Below are positions 17,967-26,046 of a DNA stretch of 49,410 nt, piece by piece. Origin of the DNA: Lachnospiraceae bacterium (GTDB lineage: Bacteria > Bacillota > Clostridia > Lachnospirales > Lachnospiraceae). How positions within the stretch are numbered: the stretch's first letter is position 1; every line of letters begins with the position of its first letter. The notes beneath the pieces were generated by a model. That model did not search any database, was not told where the DNA came from, and saw only the letters and a program-made list of their open reading frames with translations. Where the stretch lies: contig JAQVCT010000020.1 of NCBI GenBank assembly GCA_028689655.1, positions 1 to 49,410 on the forward strand, given 5' to 3'. Position numbers and translations under genes: made by a program.

Positions 17967-18917
17967 ATGAAGTATTTATTGTCCGTAGACGGAGGCGGTA
18001 CGAAAACGGAATTTTGCGTAAGCAATCTGACGGGGGAACAGCGAAAAAGTTATATAACAGGCTCTACCAATTTTAAATCAGTGGGGGAAGAGGAGGGATT
18101 TCAGAATCTGTTGAATGGAATGAAATGGATCACGGAAGAATTACAGATTCCTTTGTCCCAGATCGCTTTTGCGGTATTGGGAATATCCGGATGCGATTCC
18201 CCGAATGATTATAAGAAGTTATATGGACAGATTCAAAAAGCAGGTTTACAGAAAACACAATTTTACCTCTGCAATGATGGGGTTCTGGGGTATTATGCCC
18301 AGGCATATGAGCCGGGAATCGTAGTCATATCCGGAACGGGTTCTATTGTGATGGGAATCACATCGGATGGCAGGATACAGCGGGCAGGCGGCTGGGGCTA
18401 CAACATCAGCGATGTGGGATCTGGACAGTGGATCGGAAATGAAGCAATCAAAGAAACCCTGCTCTATTGTGATGGCTGTAGGGAATTTTCCAAACTGTAT
18501 GAAGCGGTGGGCATGTTTTTCCAATCGAAAAGAAAGCAGGAAGACTGCCTCAAAGATTTCCCATACGTTGTGACGGAGATTCAGGATTACAATAAGATAG
18601 CAGGATCTGCCACGGTGGTATTACATATGGCAGAGATGGGGAATAGAGAGGCATTGGAGATATTACAGCGCGGTGCCGAAGGACTGGCAGAACTAAGCCA
18701 GAGCATTTATCAGAAATGTGAGTTTCATCAGGATATGCCCTTACATTTTGTATTTTCAGGGGGTGTGATGCAGAGTGTCCTATATCAGGAGCTTCTGAAA
18801 GCACAGCTGCAAAAGAAGCTCCCCATGGATGGAATTACCTGTGTAGTCCAGAAGAAAAAGCCGGTATTCGGTGGTATTAAGCTGGCGATGAAGATGGTGG
18901 AGGATAAGCAGTTATGA
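17967..18917 (+). CDS. BadF/BadG-type sugar kinase (GlcNAc kinase-like)
   Basis: A 316-residue cytoplasmic ASKHA-fold ATPase. The phosphate-1 motif DGGGTKTEF is at residues 5-13, the phosphate-2 motif SGTGSIVMG near residue 117, and GGWGYNISDVGSGQWIG follows, as in N-acetylglucosamine and glucosamine kinases of the BcrAD/BadFG family. It most likely phosphorylates the sugar brought in by the CUT2 transporter or released by the next gene product. GAGGA precedes the start nine bases after the ROK gene. Amino-sugar specificity is only a family-level guess. Confidence 0.82.
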   Translation: MKYLLSVDGGGTKTEFCVSNLTGEQRKSYITGSTNFKSVGEEEGFQNLLNGMKWITEELQIPLSQIAFAVLGISGCDSPNDYKKLYGQIQKAGLQKTQFYLCNDGVLGYYAQAYEPGIVVISGTGSIVMGITSDGRIQRAGGWGYNISDVGSGQWIGNEAIKETLLYCDGCREFSKLYEAVGMFFQSKRKQEDCLKDFPYVVTEIQDYNKIAGSATVVLHMAEMGNREALEILQRGAEGLAELSQSIYQKCEFHQDMPLHFVFSGGVMQSVLYQELLKAQLQKKLPMDGITCVVQKKKPVFGGIKLAMKMVEDKQL

Positions 18918-20101
18918 TGCAGAAAAATATCATGTTACAGATATTTACAGGCGGTTATCTGGAAAATAATGTAACCTACAATGCCATAGAAGAGAAGATA
19001 TGTCCCCTGCTCCAGACAGGAAAAATAAAGGGTATCCTCATAGGATGGTCCATTAAGACCCAGGTGTACGAAAAAGTCATTCAGCTTGTCCATAGCTATG
19101 ATGCAGAATGTTATCTGTGGCTTCCGGTATTCTCCGAGAATGGATTATTGGAGAAGGCAGAGATGTTACGGGATGACACAGGAAATCAGGTGAGAAGCTA
19201 TGCCTTGAAGGAAGGGGAAAATTTTGAGTTCTATTGCCCTAACCAAAGAAACAGTAAAGAAAACGTCAGACACATCTATGAGAAGCACTTTGAAAAATAT
19301 ACATTTGACGGTCTGTTCCTGGATAAGATTCGCTATGGCTCCTTCGCAAATGGAATCAGCGGCGTATTTAACTGCTTCTGTCCGGCATGTGAGAAGGCCT
19401 ATGCAAAGGCTGGAATCGACCCGGCACAGCTACAGGCTGAAATGAAGAAGGTGAGAGAACAGCGGGAAGAGTATCAGAAGAGTCCCCTGGGGATCACCGG
19501 GTATGTGGATGGCAGTTATGAATTTGCCAATCCCCTGTGGAAACAGTTCTTTACATGGAAGTCCGAGCAGATCACGAAAGCACTGGAAGAGATTATTTCC
19601 TATTTCCGGGGGAAGAACATGAAAATAGGGGTGGATACCTTATCTCCTTTTATGGCAGAGTTCGTGGGGCAGGATTATAAAAAGTTAAAAGGTATGGTAG
19701 ATTTTGTCAAACCAATGATGTATGGCATTACCAACGCACCGGCGGGTCTTCCATTTGAATATGCCAATCTCTTACAGAAGACAGTGCCGGATGGCGGGGA
19801 AAACGTAAGGAATATCATGAATCATATTCTTAGCATCCAGAATGACAGTACCACAAGGATGGATAAGGATTTTGTCAGGGAGGAAGTGCGCATTGTCTGT
19901 GACCATGAGATTCCGGTCATGTGTGGCATAGAGATCAATCGCATTCCGGGAATCGTGGATGTGACACCGACGTACATCCAGGAAACCATGCAGGAGCTTT
20001 CGAAGACACAAATCAGTGGATTTGTGCTGGCGTGGGATATCTTATCAGCACCGGAGGAAAATATAGAGATGCTGAAAAATATGATAGGAAAGGAAAACTA
20101 G
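18914..20101 (+). CDS. orphan TIM-barrel-like putative glycoside hydrolase
   Basis: A 395-residue cytoplasmic protein without a signal peptide. I do not recognise a named family. The block DGLFLDKIRYGSF near residue 135 resembles the barrel strand found in GHL10 and GHL13-type putative glycosidases (DUF187, DUF4015), where an acidic residue follows a hydrophobic strand. A CFCPACEKAY cysteine motif comes soon after. Other acid-bearing strands are MKIGVDTLSPF, VDFVKPMMYG and IPVMCGIEINR. ATGA overlaps the kinase stop, and the ABC ATPase begins one base after its own stop, so it is an integral part of the operon. It may cleave or isomerise an imported glycoside. Confidence 0.6.
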   Translation: MMQKNIMLQIFTGGYLENNVTYNAIEEKICPLLQTGKIKGILIGWSIKTQVYEKVIQLVHSYDAECYLWLPVFSENGLLEKAEMLRDDTGNQVRSYALKEGENFEFYCPNQRNSKENVRHIYEKHFEKYTFDGLFLDKIRYGSFANGISGVFNCFCPACEKAYAKAGIDPAQLQAEMKKVREQREEYQKSPLGITGYVDGSYEFANPLWKQFFTWKSEQITKALEEIISYFRGKNMKIGVDTLSPFMAEFVGQDYKKLKGMVDFVKPMMYGITNAPAGLPFEYANLLQKTVPDGGENVRNIMNHILSIQNDSTTRMDKDFVREEVRIVCDHEIPVMCGIEINRIPGIVDVTPTYIQETMQELSKTQISGFVLAWDILSAPEENIEMLKNMIGKEN

Positions 20102-20102
20102 G

Positions 20103-21593
20103 ATGGATGAAATTCTGAAATTAAGAAATATACATAAAAGCTTTGGACCTGTAAAGGTACTGGAAGGAATTGATTTTTCCATTGAAAGAGGAGAAGTGAA
20201 GGCATTGCTGGGAGCAAACGGTGCAGGTAAGTCCACCCTCATCAAGATCGTGGGCGGTGTGCACAGTCCTACAGATGGCGAAATGTTCCTGAACGGAGAA
20301 CCCTATGGGGTTAAAAATGAAAATGATGCAAAAAAGAAAGGAATCAGCATTATTTATCAGGAATTAAGCCTGATTCCCAGCATGACAGTAATCGATAACA
20401 TTTTTCTGGGAAGAGAATTTGTGAAAGATGGATTCCTGAATCGGAAGCAGATGAATATTGAGTACGGAAAGATCTGTGAAGAGTTTGAGTTTGATATCGA
20501 TGCGGATACCATCGTATCCGATCTGAGCATTGCCAAGCAGCAGATGGTGGAGATCATGAAGGCGATTTCCTATAATGCCGATCTGATTATTATGGATGAG
20601 CCAACCACCTCCCTCACCAATGGAGAAAAAGAAGGTCTGTTCAAAATCATCCAGAAGCTAAAAGGGTTACATAAAAGTATCATCTACATTTCCCATATGC
20701 TGGAGGAGATATTTAAAGTATGCGACAGCGCAGCCATCATGAGAAATGGCATCATGGTAGGCAGTTATAAGATCCAGGAATTGACAAAATCAAAGATTGC
20801 GGAACTGATGACCGGAAATCTGGAGAATGGAAGTATCGAGAAAAAAGACTGGTGCTATGTGGATGCCAGGTCTGCATCGGCTCTGGAAACGGTTCACATG
20901 ACAGGGAGAAAGGTAAAAGATATCAATTTCCAAGTGAGAAAAGGTGAGGTAGTGGGGCTTGCCGGACTGGTGGGATCTAAGCGCACAGAGATTATTAACC
21001 TGATCTACGGAGTGGACCAGATGACAGAGGGATCGATCAGAATGAACGGCAAAGAGGTGAAGATCAGGTCGCCCAAGGAAGCAATTGCCAATAAAATCGG
21101 GTTTATTCCGGAGGATCGCAAGAATCTGGGATTGATTCTCGATCAGGAGATCTATAAGAATGCGTCAGCAGTACAATTAAGAAAATGTAGAAAACACGGA
21201 TTTTTAAGCAAAGAAAAAGAAGTTGATTTCGCAAAAGAGGGAATACAGAGACTTGCCATCAAGGTAAACAGTCCGGAACAGCAGGTGAAGGAACTCAGCG
21301 GTGGGAATCAGCAGAAAGTAGTCGTATCCAAATGGCTGAACCAGGACTTGGATCTGATCATCTATGATGAGCCCACCAAAGGAATCGATATCGGTGCGAA
21401 AGAAGATATTTTCCAGACGGTAAAAGATTTTGCACAAAAGGGAATCGGAGTCATATTTATCTCATCCGATCTGGAGGAAGTGGTAAGAGTGTCAGATCGT
21501 ATCTTAGTGGTTCGTAATGGTGCCATTGCAGGAAGTCTTACTGCAGCAGAAGCAAGTGTTCAGAGTATTATGAATATCATTTTTGACGTATAG
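20103..21593 (+). CDS. sugar ABC importer, tandem ATPase (RbsA/MglA type)
   Basis: A 496-residue protein with two nucleotide-binding domains. The first has Walker A GANGAGKST near residue 40 and Walker B LIIMDEPTTSL near 163. The second has a degenerate Walker A (GLVGSKRTE), the signature LSGGNQQKV and Walker B LIIYDEPTKG. One good and one weak site is normal for CUT2 ATPases. It energises uptake by the permease downstream. Confidence 0.95.
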   Translation: MDEILKLRNIHKSFGPVKVLEGIDFSIERGEVKALLGANGAGKSTLIKIVGGVHSPTDGEMFLNGEPYGVKNENDAKKKGISIIYQELSLIPSMTVIDNIFLGREFVKDGFLNRKQMNIEYGKICEEFEFDIDADTIVSDLSIAKQQMVEIMKAISYNADLIIMDEPTTSLTNGEKEGLFKIIQKLKGLHKSIIYISHMLEEIFKVCDSAAIMRNGIMVGSYKIQELTKSKIAELMTGNLENGSIEKKDWCYVDARSASALETVHMTGRKVKDINFQVRKGEVVGLAGLVGSKRTEIINLIYGVDQMTEGSIRMNGKEVKIRSPKEAIANKIGFIPEDRKNLGLILDQEIYKNASAVQLRKCRKHGFLSKEKEVDFAKEGIQRLAIKVNSPEQQVKELSGGNQQKVVVSKWLNQDLDLIIYDEPTKGIDIGAKEDIFQTVKDFAQKGIGVIFISSDLEEVVRVSDRILVVRNGAIAGSLTAAEASVQSIMNIIFDV

Positions 21594-21605
21594 AGGAGGA
21601 ACATT

Positions 21606-22556
21606 ATGAGCAGCAAATTAAAAAAGATTAAATTAAGGGAATATGGTGTTGTATTTGGGTTTGTTATTTTATGTATTTTGATTTCCTTTGCAACTCCGGC
21701 ATTTTTAAGTCACAAAAATATATTGAATCTGCTACGGCAGTCTTCCATTGTTGGAATTATATCAGCGGGTATGACTTTCGTGATCATATCAGGAAACTTT
21801 GATATCTCCGTGGGAGCGGTTGCGGCATTATCAGGAGCAGTGGTCATGAAGGTAGCTACCACAGGAGGAAATGTATTTACAGGAATCCTGGCAGCATTTG
21901 TAGTATGTGGCATTATCGGTGCACTGAACGGGATCGCGGTGGCTAAGATCAATATTCCGTCATTGATCGCTACTATGGCAATGGTCAGTGTGGTAAAAGG
22001 CTCCATGCTGATGCTCACAGGCGGCTATCCCATTACCAGAACATTTCCATCCCTGGATTATCTGGGAAATGGATATATCCTGGGAATTCCCGTTCCGGTG
22101 ATTTTATTTGCGGTAGTGGTAATCATTGCGTATATCGTATTGACGAAGACCAGATTTGGACGCCATGTATATTCAGTGGGAGGTAATGCAGAAGCCAGTA
22201 AATTAAATGGTATCCATGTAGACCGCTATAAGATCTATGTCTTTATCATCAATGCACTTTTGGCATGTCTGGCAGGCTTTGTGCTGGTAGGAAGAATGGG
22301 AACGGCAAGTCCTTCCGCAGGTGATGGGTATGATATGGATGCCATTGCATCGGTAGTAATCGGTGGTACCTCTGTATCAGGCGGTTCAGGCTCCGTATTG
22401 AAAACAGTGATTGGTGTATTGATGATGAGTGTCATCAATAACAGCTTTAATCTTTTGGGCGTGGATATGTACTTCCAGTATATTTTCAAAGGACTGATTA
22501 TTTTAGTCGCAGTTGGAATTGACTCATTTAGCAAGAGAAGACTTGCTTTGAGATAA
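21606..22556 (+). CDS. sugar ABC importer, permease (RbsC type)
   Basis: A 316-residue membrane protein with eight to ten hydrophobic segments and the CUT2 signatures GNFDISVGA and SVGGNAEASKLNGI. GAGGAGG lies before ATG. It works with the tandem ATPase and the lipoprotein; such systems carry monosaccharides or small polyols. Confidence 0.94.
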   Translation: MSSKLKKIKLREYGVVFGFVILCILISFATPAFLSHKNILNLLRQSSIVGIISAGMTFVIISGNFDISVGAVAALSGAVVMKVATTGGNVFTGILAAFVVCGIIGALNGIAVAKINIPSLIATMAMVSVVKGSMLMLTGGYPITRTFPSLDYLGNGYILGIPVPVILFAVVVIIAYIVLTKTRFGRHVYSVGGNAEASKLNGIHVDRYKIYVFIINALLACLAGFVLVGRMGTASPSAGDGYDMDAIASVVIGGTSVSGGSGSVLKTVIGVLMMSVINNSFNLLGVDMYFQYIFKGLIILVAVGIDSFSKRRLALR

Positions 22557-22576
22557 TAGAAAAGGAGAAGGAAACT

Positions 22577-23617
22577 ATGAGAGAGAGAATGAAAAAAGTA
22601 GCAGCATTATTACTGGCAGGTGTCATGGTATTGGGTGTGACAGCATGTGGAAAAACAGAGACAGCAGAAACAACAGGAACAGCACAGACAGAGAGCGCAG
22701 CGGTACAGACAGAGGCTGCAACAGAGGCTGAGGCACAGGAAAGTACAGGGGAAGGATATCAGGTGGCAGTGCTGTTACCGGGACCAACAGGGTACTTTGT
22801 AGCTACCAAAAAAGGAATCGATGAAGCGGCAAAAGAGAACAATGTTACGGTACAATATGCTGATGCAGAATGGGATGCCAGCAAACAGCTCTCACAGGCA
22901 GAAGACTTTATTACAAAAAAAGTAGATTTGATCGCACTTTGCTGTGTAGATTCTGCATCTGCAGAGAAAATTGTTAAATCTGCAAATGAAGAAAATATTC
23001 CTATCGTTGCATTTACCAATGGCATCGGTGACAACGAAACTGGAGAATATGAAGGATTGGTATCCTACATTGGACAGAACGAAGTGAACACAGGTAAAGT
23101 TACAGGGGAACTTGCTAAGACATTGCTGGGTGATAAGGGCGGAAAAGCTATCCTCATCGAAGGTGTTCCGGGTACCACACCACAGATCAACCGTAAAAAA
23201 GGTCTGGAAGAAGCTTTAGAAGGTTCCAATATTGAAATCGTATACAATCAGACTTCTAACTGGGAAAAAGAGGAAGCATTAAAGATCGTGGAGGATATCA
23301 TTCAAAAAGGTACGGAGTTTGATATTGTTATCTGCCAGGATGACAACTCCGCAACAGGTGCAGGCCAGGCGTTGGAAGAGGCTGGAATAAAAGACAAAGT
23401 ATTTGTAACAGGTCTCGGTGGAAGCATCGACGGATTACAGGCAGTTAAAGATGGCAAAGTAGATGGAACGACCTACATGTCAGCTGTAGAAGAGGGCAAG
23501 AAAGCAATCGAAGTTGGCGTAAAATATCTCAAAGGTGAGACTGTAGATCCAGTTACAGAGATCAAACAGGTAGAAGTCATTAAAGATAATGTAGATACAT
23601 TTGAAGGTGAATGGTAG
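22577..23617 (+). CDS. sugar-binding lipoprotein (RbsB type)
   Basis: A 346-residue lipoprotein: lipobox LGVTAC with Cys24, then a Thr/Glu/Ala linker and a type I periplasmic-binding fold (VAVLLPGPTGYFVATKKGIDEAA, FITKKVDLIALCCVDSA, VICQDDNSATGAGQALEEAG). It captures a monosaccharide-size ligand for the importer. AAGGAGAAGG precedes the start. It is the last gene of the operon. Confidence 0.93.
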   Translation: MRERMKKVAALLLAGVMVLGVTACGKTETAETTGTAQTESAAVQTEAATEAEAQESTGEGYQVAVLLPGPTGYFVATKKGIDEAAKENNVTVQYADAEWDASKQLSQAEDFITKKVDLIALCCVDSASAEKIVKSANEENIPIVAFTNGIGDNETGEYEGLVSYIGQNEVNTGKVTGELAKTLLGDKGGKAILIEGVPGTTPQINRKKGLEEALEGSNIEIVYNQTSNWEKEEALKIVEDIIQKGTEFDIVICQDDNSATGAGQALEEAGIKDKVFVTGLGGSIDGLQAVKDGKVDGTTYMSAVEEGKKAIEVGVKYLKGETVDPVTEIKQVEVIKDNVDTFEGEW

Positions 23618-23674
23618 GCATAAGGAACAGGCATAAAAAAGCATAAAAATAAGAATAAGGATAATAATAAGTAA

Positions 23675-23719
23675 GAGCACTGACCGAAAAATGAAAATTC
23701 GATCAGTGCTCTGTTTTTT
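23675..23719. terminator. terminator between convergent sugar operon and buk
   Basis: GAGCACTGACCGAA (23675-23688) pairs with TTCGATCAGTGCTC (23698-23711) with one mismatch, followed by TGTTTTTTAAT. A-rich and T-rich flanks suggest it also stops transcription arriving from buk on the other strand. Confidence 0.82.
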
Positions 23720-23805
23720 AATAGCAAATTCCTATGAAATTTCCTATTGGCAGCATAAGTGTGTCGAAGACACTTATTTAGTACATATTATGTATATGGA
23801 TTGAA

Positions 23806-24873
23806 TTAGTAAGGCATTGCCTCTTCTTCTCCTTTGAGGACACGAAGACCACCCTGTGCCAGAGCGAGTAATTCGTCTTCTCCAGGATATACCGTAAATG
23901 GTGCGATCCATTCTGCGGCTTCCTTTAATCCGGCTACCACGACTTTGTCATAAGCGATACCGCCGGTTACGATGATCTGGTCAACTTTCCCTTTTAATAC
24001 ACATGCCATAGATCCGATATCTTTGGTCATCTGGCGAATAAATGCATCTCTTGCCTCGATTGCTTTTGCATCACCTTCGTCAGCCATCTTTTCTACATCA
24101 CGCATATCGTTTGTTCCCAGATAAGCGTTAAATCCACCTTTTCCCACTAACTTGCTGTAGACTTCTTTTTCTGTATATTTACCACTGAAACACATTTTTA
24201 CCAATGCACCGCTGGGTACAGCACCGGCACGTTCCGGGGAGAATGCACCGTCACCGTCAAGCGCATTGAAGATGTCGATGACACGGCCATTTTTGTGAGC
24301 CCCTACAGATACACCGCCACCCATGTGAACCACGATGAGGTTCATATCTGTGTAAGCTTTTCCTACTTCCTTTGCATATCTTTTAGCCACAGCTTTCTGA
24401 TTTAATGCGTGGAATACAGAAGTTCTTGGTAATTCAGGAACACCTGAGTATCTGGAGATTGGCTCTAACTCATCTACGACCACGGGGTCTACGATATAAG
24501 AAGGAGCACCGATGGAATCACCGATCTCGCGGGCTAAGATACCACCTAAGTTGGAAGCATGCTGACCCTGTTTTCCGATCTGGAGATCATGTAATAAATC
24601 ATCTGTGACTGCGTAAGTACCACCTGGGATAGGTTTTAACATACCGCCACGGCCCACACAGACATTCAGGGATTTGATATCAAAGTTTTTCTCTTTTAAC
24701 AGATTGAGGATAATATTTTTTCTGAAATCTTTCTGATCTACGATGGAAGCATACTGGGAGATTTCTTCTGTAGAGTGACGCAAGGTCTCTTCAAATAATA
24801 ATGTTTCGTCTTCGTATACACCGATTTTGGTGGAAGTGGAACCGGGATTGATAATTAAACTTTTAATTGACAT
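23806..24873 (-). CDS. buk: butyrate kinase
   Basis: Converts butyryl phosphate and ADP to butyrate and ATP, the energy-yielding last step of butyrate formation. The 355 residues match the acetate/butyrate kinase family. The N-terminal INPGSTSTK phosphate-binding strand, [14 protein letters not shown] and [15 protein letters not shown] blocks are characteristic of Buk rather than AckA. AGAAGGGA precedes ATG. It follows ptb with a 56-base A-rich spacer. Branched-chain acid kinase activity is possible, but the thl-etfA cluster in the same window supports butyrate. Confidence 0.94.
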   Translation of the reverse strand: MSIKSLIINPGSTSTKIGVYEDETLLFEETLRHSTEEISQYASIVDQKDFRKNIILNLLKEKNFDIKSLNVCVGRGGMLKPIPGGTYAVTDDLLHDLQIGKQGQHASNLGGILAREIGDSIGAPSYIVDPVVVDELEPISRYSGVPELPRTSVFHALNQKAVAKRYAKEVGKAYTDMNLIVVHMGGGVSVGAHKNGRVIDIFNALDGDGAFSPERAGAVPSGALVKMCFSGKYTEKEVYSKLVGKGGFNAYLGTNDMRDVEKMADEGDAKAIEARDAFIRQMTKDIGSMACVLKGKVDQIIVTGGIAYDKVVVAGLKEAAEWIAPFTVYPGEDELLALAQGGLRVLKGEEEAMPY

Positions 24874-24929
24874 GATTTTTTCCCTTCTTATTTTACATTT
24901 TTTATATTTTTCCTTTTATATATTTCCTT

Positions 24930-25838
24930 TTACATTTTTCCGGCTACAACAGATGCAAGTGCGATAGAGTTTACTTTTACTTCAAATCCGTCTGAACGTG
25001 AAGTTAAGATAACAGGTGCAGAGGTTCCCAGTAAGATGTTACCATTTTTTACATTGGCAGTTGCTACTAATAATTTATATGTAATATTTCCGGCATCGAT
25101 ATTAGGGAAGAGAAGTACATCCGCGTTACCAATCACTGGATTGGAAAGTCCGCCTTTATGCTTTGCAGCAGCCTCGGAGATAGCCAGATCCATGGATAAA
25201 GGTCCGTATACGGTACAGTCCCTGATCTCCCCGCGTTTATTCATCTCAGTCAGTTCTGCGGCGTCAACGGTTGGCTGCATCTTAGGATTTACCACTTCTA
25301 CAGCACAGATAGGTGCTACTTTTGGATCTTCAATGCCGCATACACGTGCGATGTCTACAGTATTCTGGATGATCTTTGCTTTCTGCTCCAGGTCTGGATA
25401 GGTATTAAATGCAACATCTGTAAAGAACAACAGACGGTTGATTCCCTCAATTTCAAATACACAGACATGGGACATCATCTTGTCTGTTCTAAGTCCGACT
25501 TCCTTATTTAATACGCTCTTTAAGAATGTCTTGGAATCTACGAGACCTTTTAATAAGATATCGGCTTTTTTGTCATGTACTAACTCTACAGCTTTCAATG
25601 CAGCGGCAGGTACATCCGGTTCGTCAACGATTTCGTATCCGGCAAGATCCATGCCGATTCCTTTTGCAACTTCCTGGATCTTTCCTTTGTCGCCGACTAA
25701 GATAGCATCTGCGATCCCACGGTCTTTTGCAGCTTTGACTGCCTCCAGTACAGCGTCATCCTGTGCCACGGCAACAGCTACTTTTTTCATTTCACATTCG
25801 GAAACTTTTGCGATTAAATCATCAAAACTTTTACTCAT
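24930..25838 (-). CDS. ptb: phosphate butyryltransferase
   Basis: Exchanges CoA for phosphate on butyryl-CoA. The 302-residue protein belongs to the phosphotransacetylase/phosphotransbutyrylase fold (AVAVAQDDAVLEAVKAA, ILLKGLVDSKTFLKSVLN, LSMDLAISEAAAKHKG, LLFPNIDAGNITYK). GAGGTG lies eight bases before ATG. With buk it forms a two-gene minus-strand operon, apart from the thl cluster. Confidence 0.94.
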   Translation of the reverse strand: MSKSFDDLIAKVSECEMKKVAVAVAQDDAVLEAVKAAKDRGIADAILVGDKGKIQEVAKGIGMDLAGYEIVDEPDVPAAALKAVELVHDKKADILLKGLVDSKTFLKSVLNKEVGLRTDKMMSHVCVFEIEGINRLLFFTDVAFNTYPDLEQKAKIIQNTVDIARVCGIEDPKVAPICAVEVVNPKMQPTVDAAELTEMNKRGEIRDCTVYGPLSMDLAISEAAAKHKGGLSNPVIGNADVLLFPNIDAGNITYKLLVATANVKNGNILLGTSAPVILTSRSDGFEVKVNSIALASVVAGKM

Positions 25839-25897
25839 TTGTTTGCACCTCGTATTATGATATTTAGTTTTTTATAAATGACTTTCTATTCGTTAAA

Positions 25898-25926
25898 ATA
25901 ATAACACTTCTTATAATAAAGGTCAA
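25898..25926 (-). promoter_or_regulatory. promoter of ptb-buk
   Basis: On the minus strand: TTGACC (25926-25921), 17-base spacer, TATTAT (25903-25898). Confidence 0.6.
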
Positions 25927-25952
25927 GATGTACTCAGAGTCAAAAGGAATAG

Positions 25953-25981
25953 TTGAATTTGAGGGGCATATCTGTTACAAT
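25953..25981 (+). promoter_or_regulatory. promoter of secA
   Basis: TTGAAT (25953-25958), 17-base spacer, TACAAT (25976-25981), divergent from the ptb promoter 27 bases away. Confidence 0.6.
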
Positions 25982-26046
25982 AGAAAATAGTTTTGAGCAG
26001 AAATAGGGATTCTATTTCTGTGTTTAAGAAAGGCATGAGTATTGGT

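Noticed and set aside
23755..23777. Hairpin ATAAGTGT/ACACTTAT as the buk terminator
   Set aside because: No T-run follows on the minus strand; the stem at 23675-23711 is the better candidate.
25993..26046. SecA start at a TTG codon 18 residues earlier
   Set aside because: No ribosome binding site, and SecA proteins start at the [12 protein letters not shown] block.
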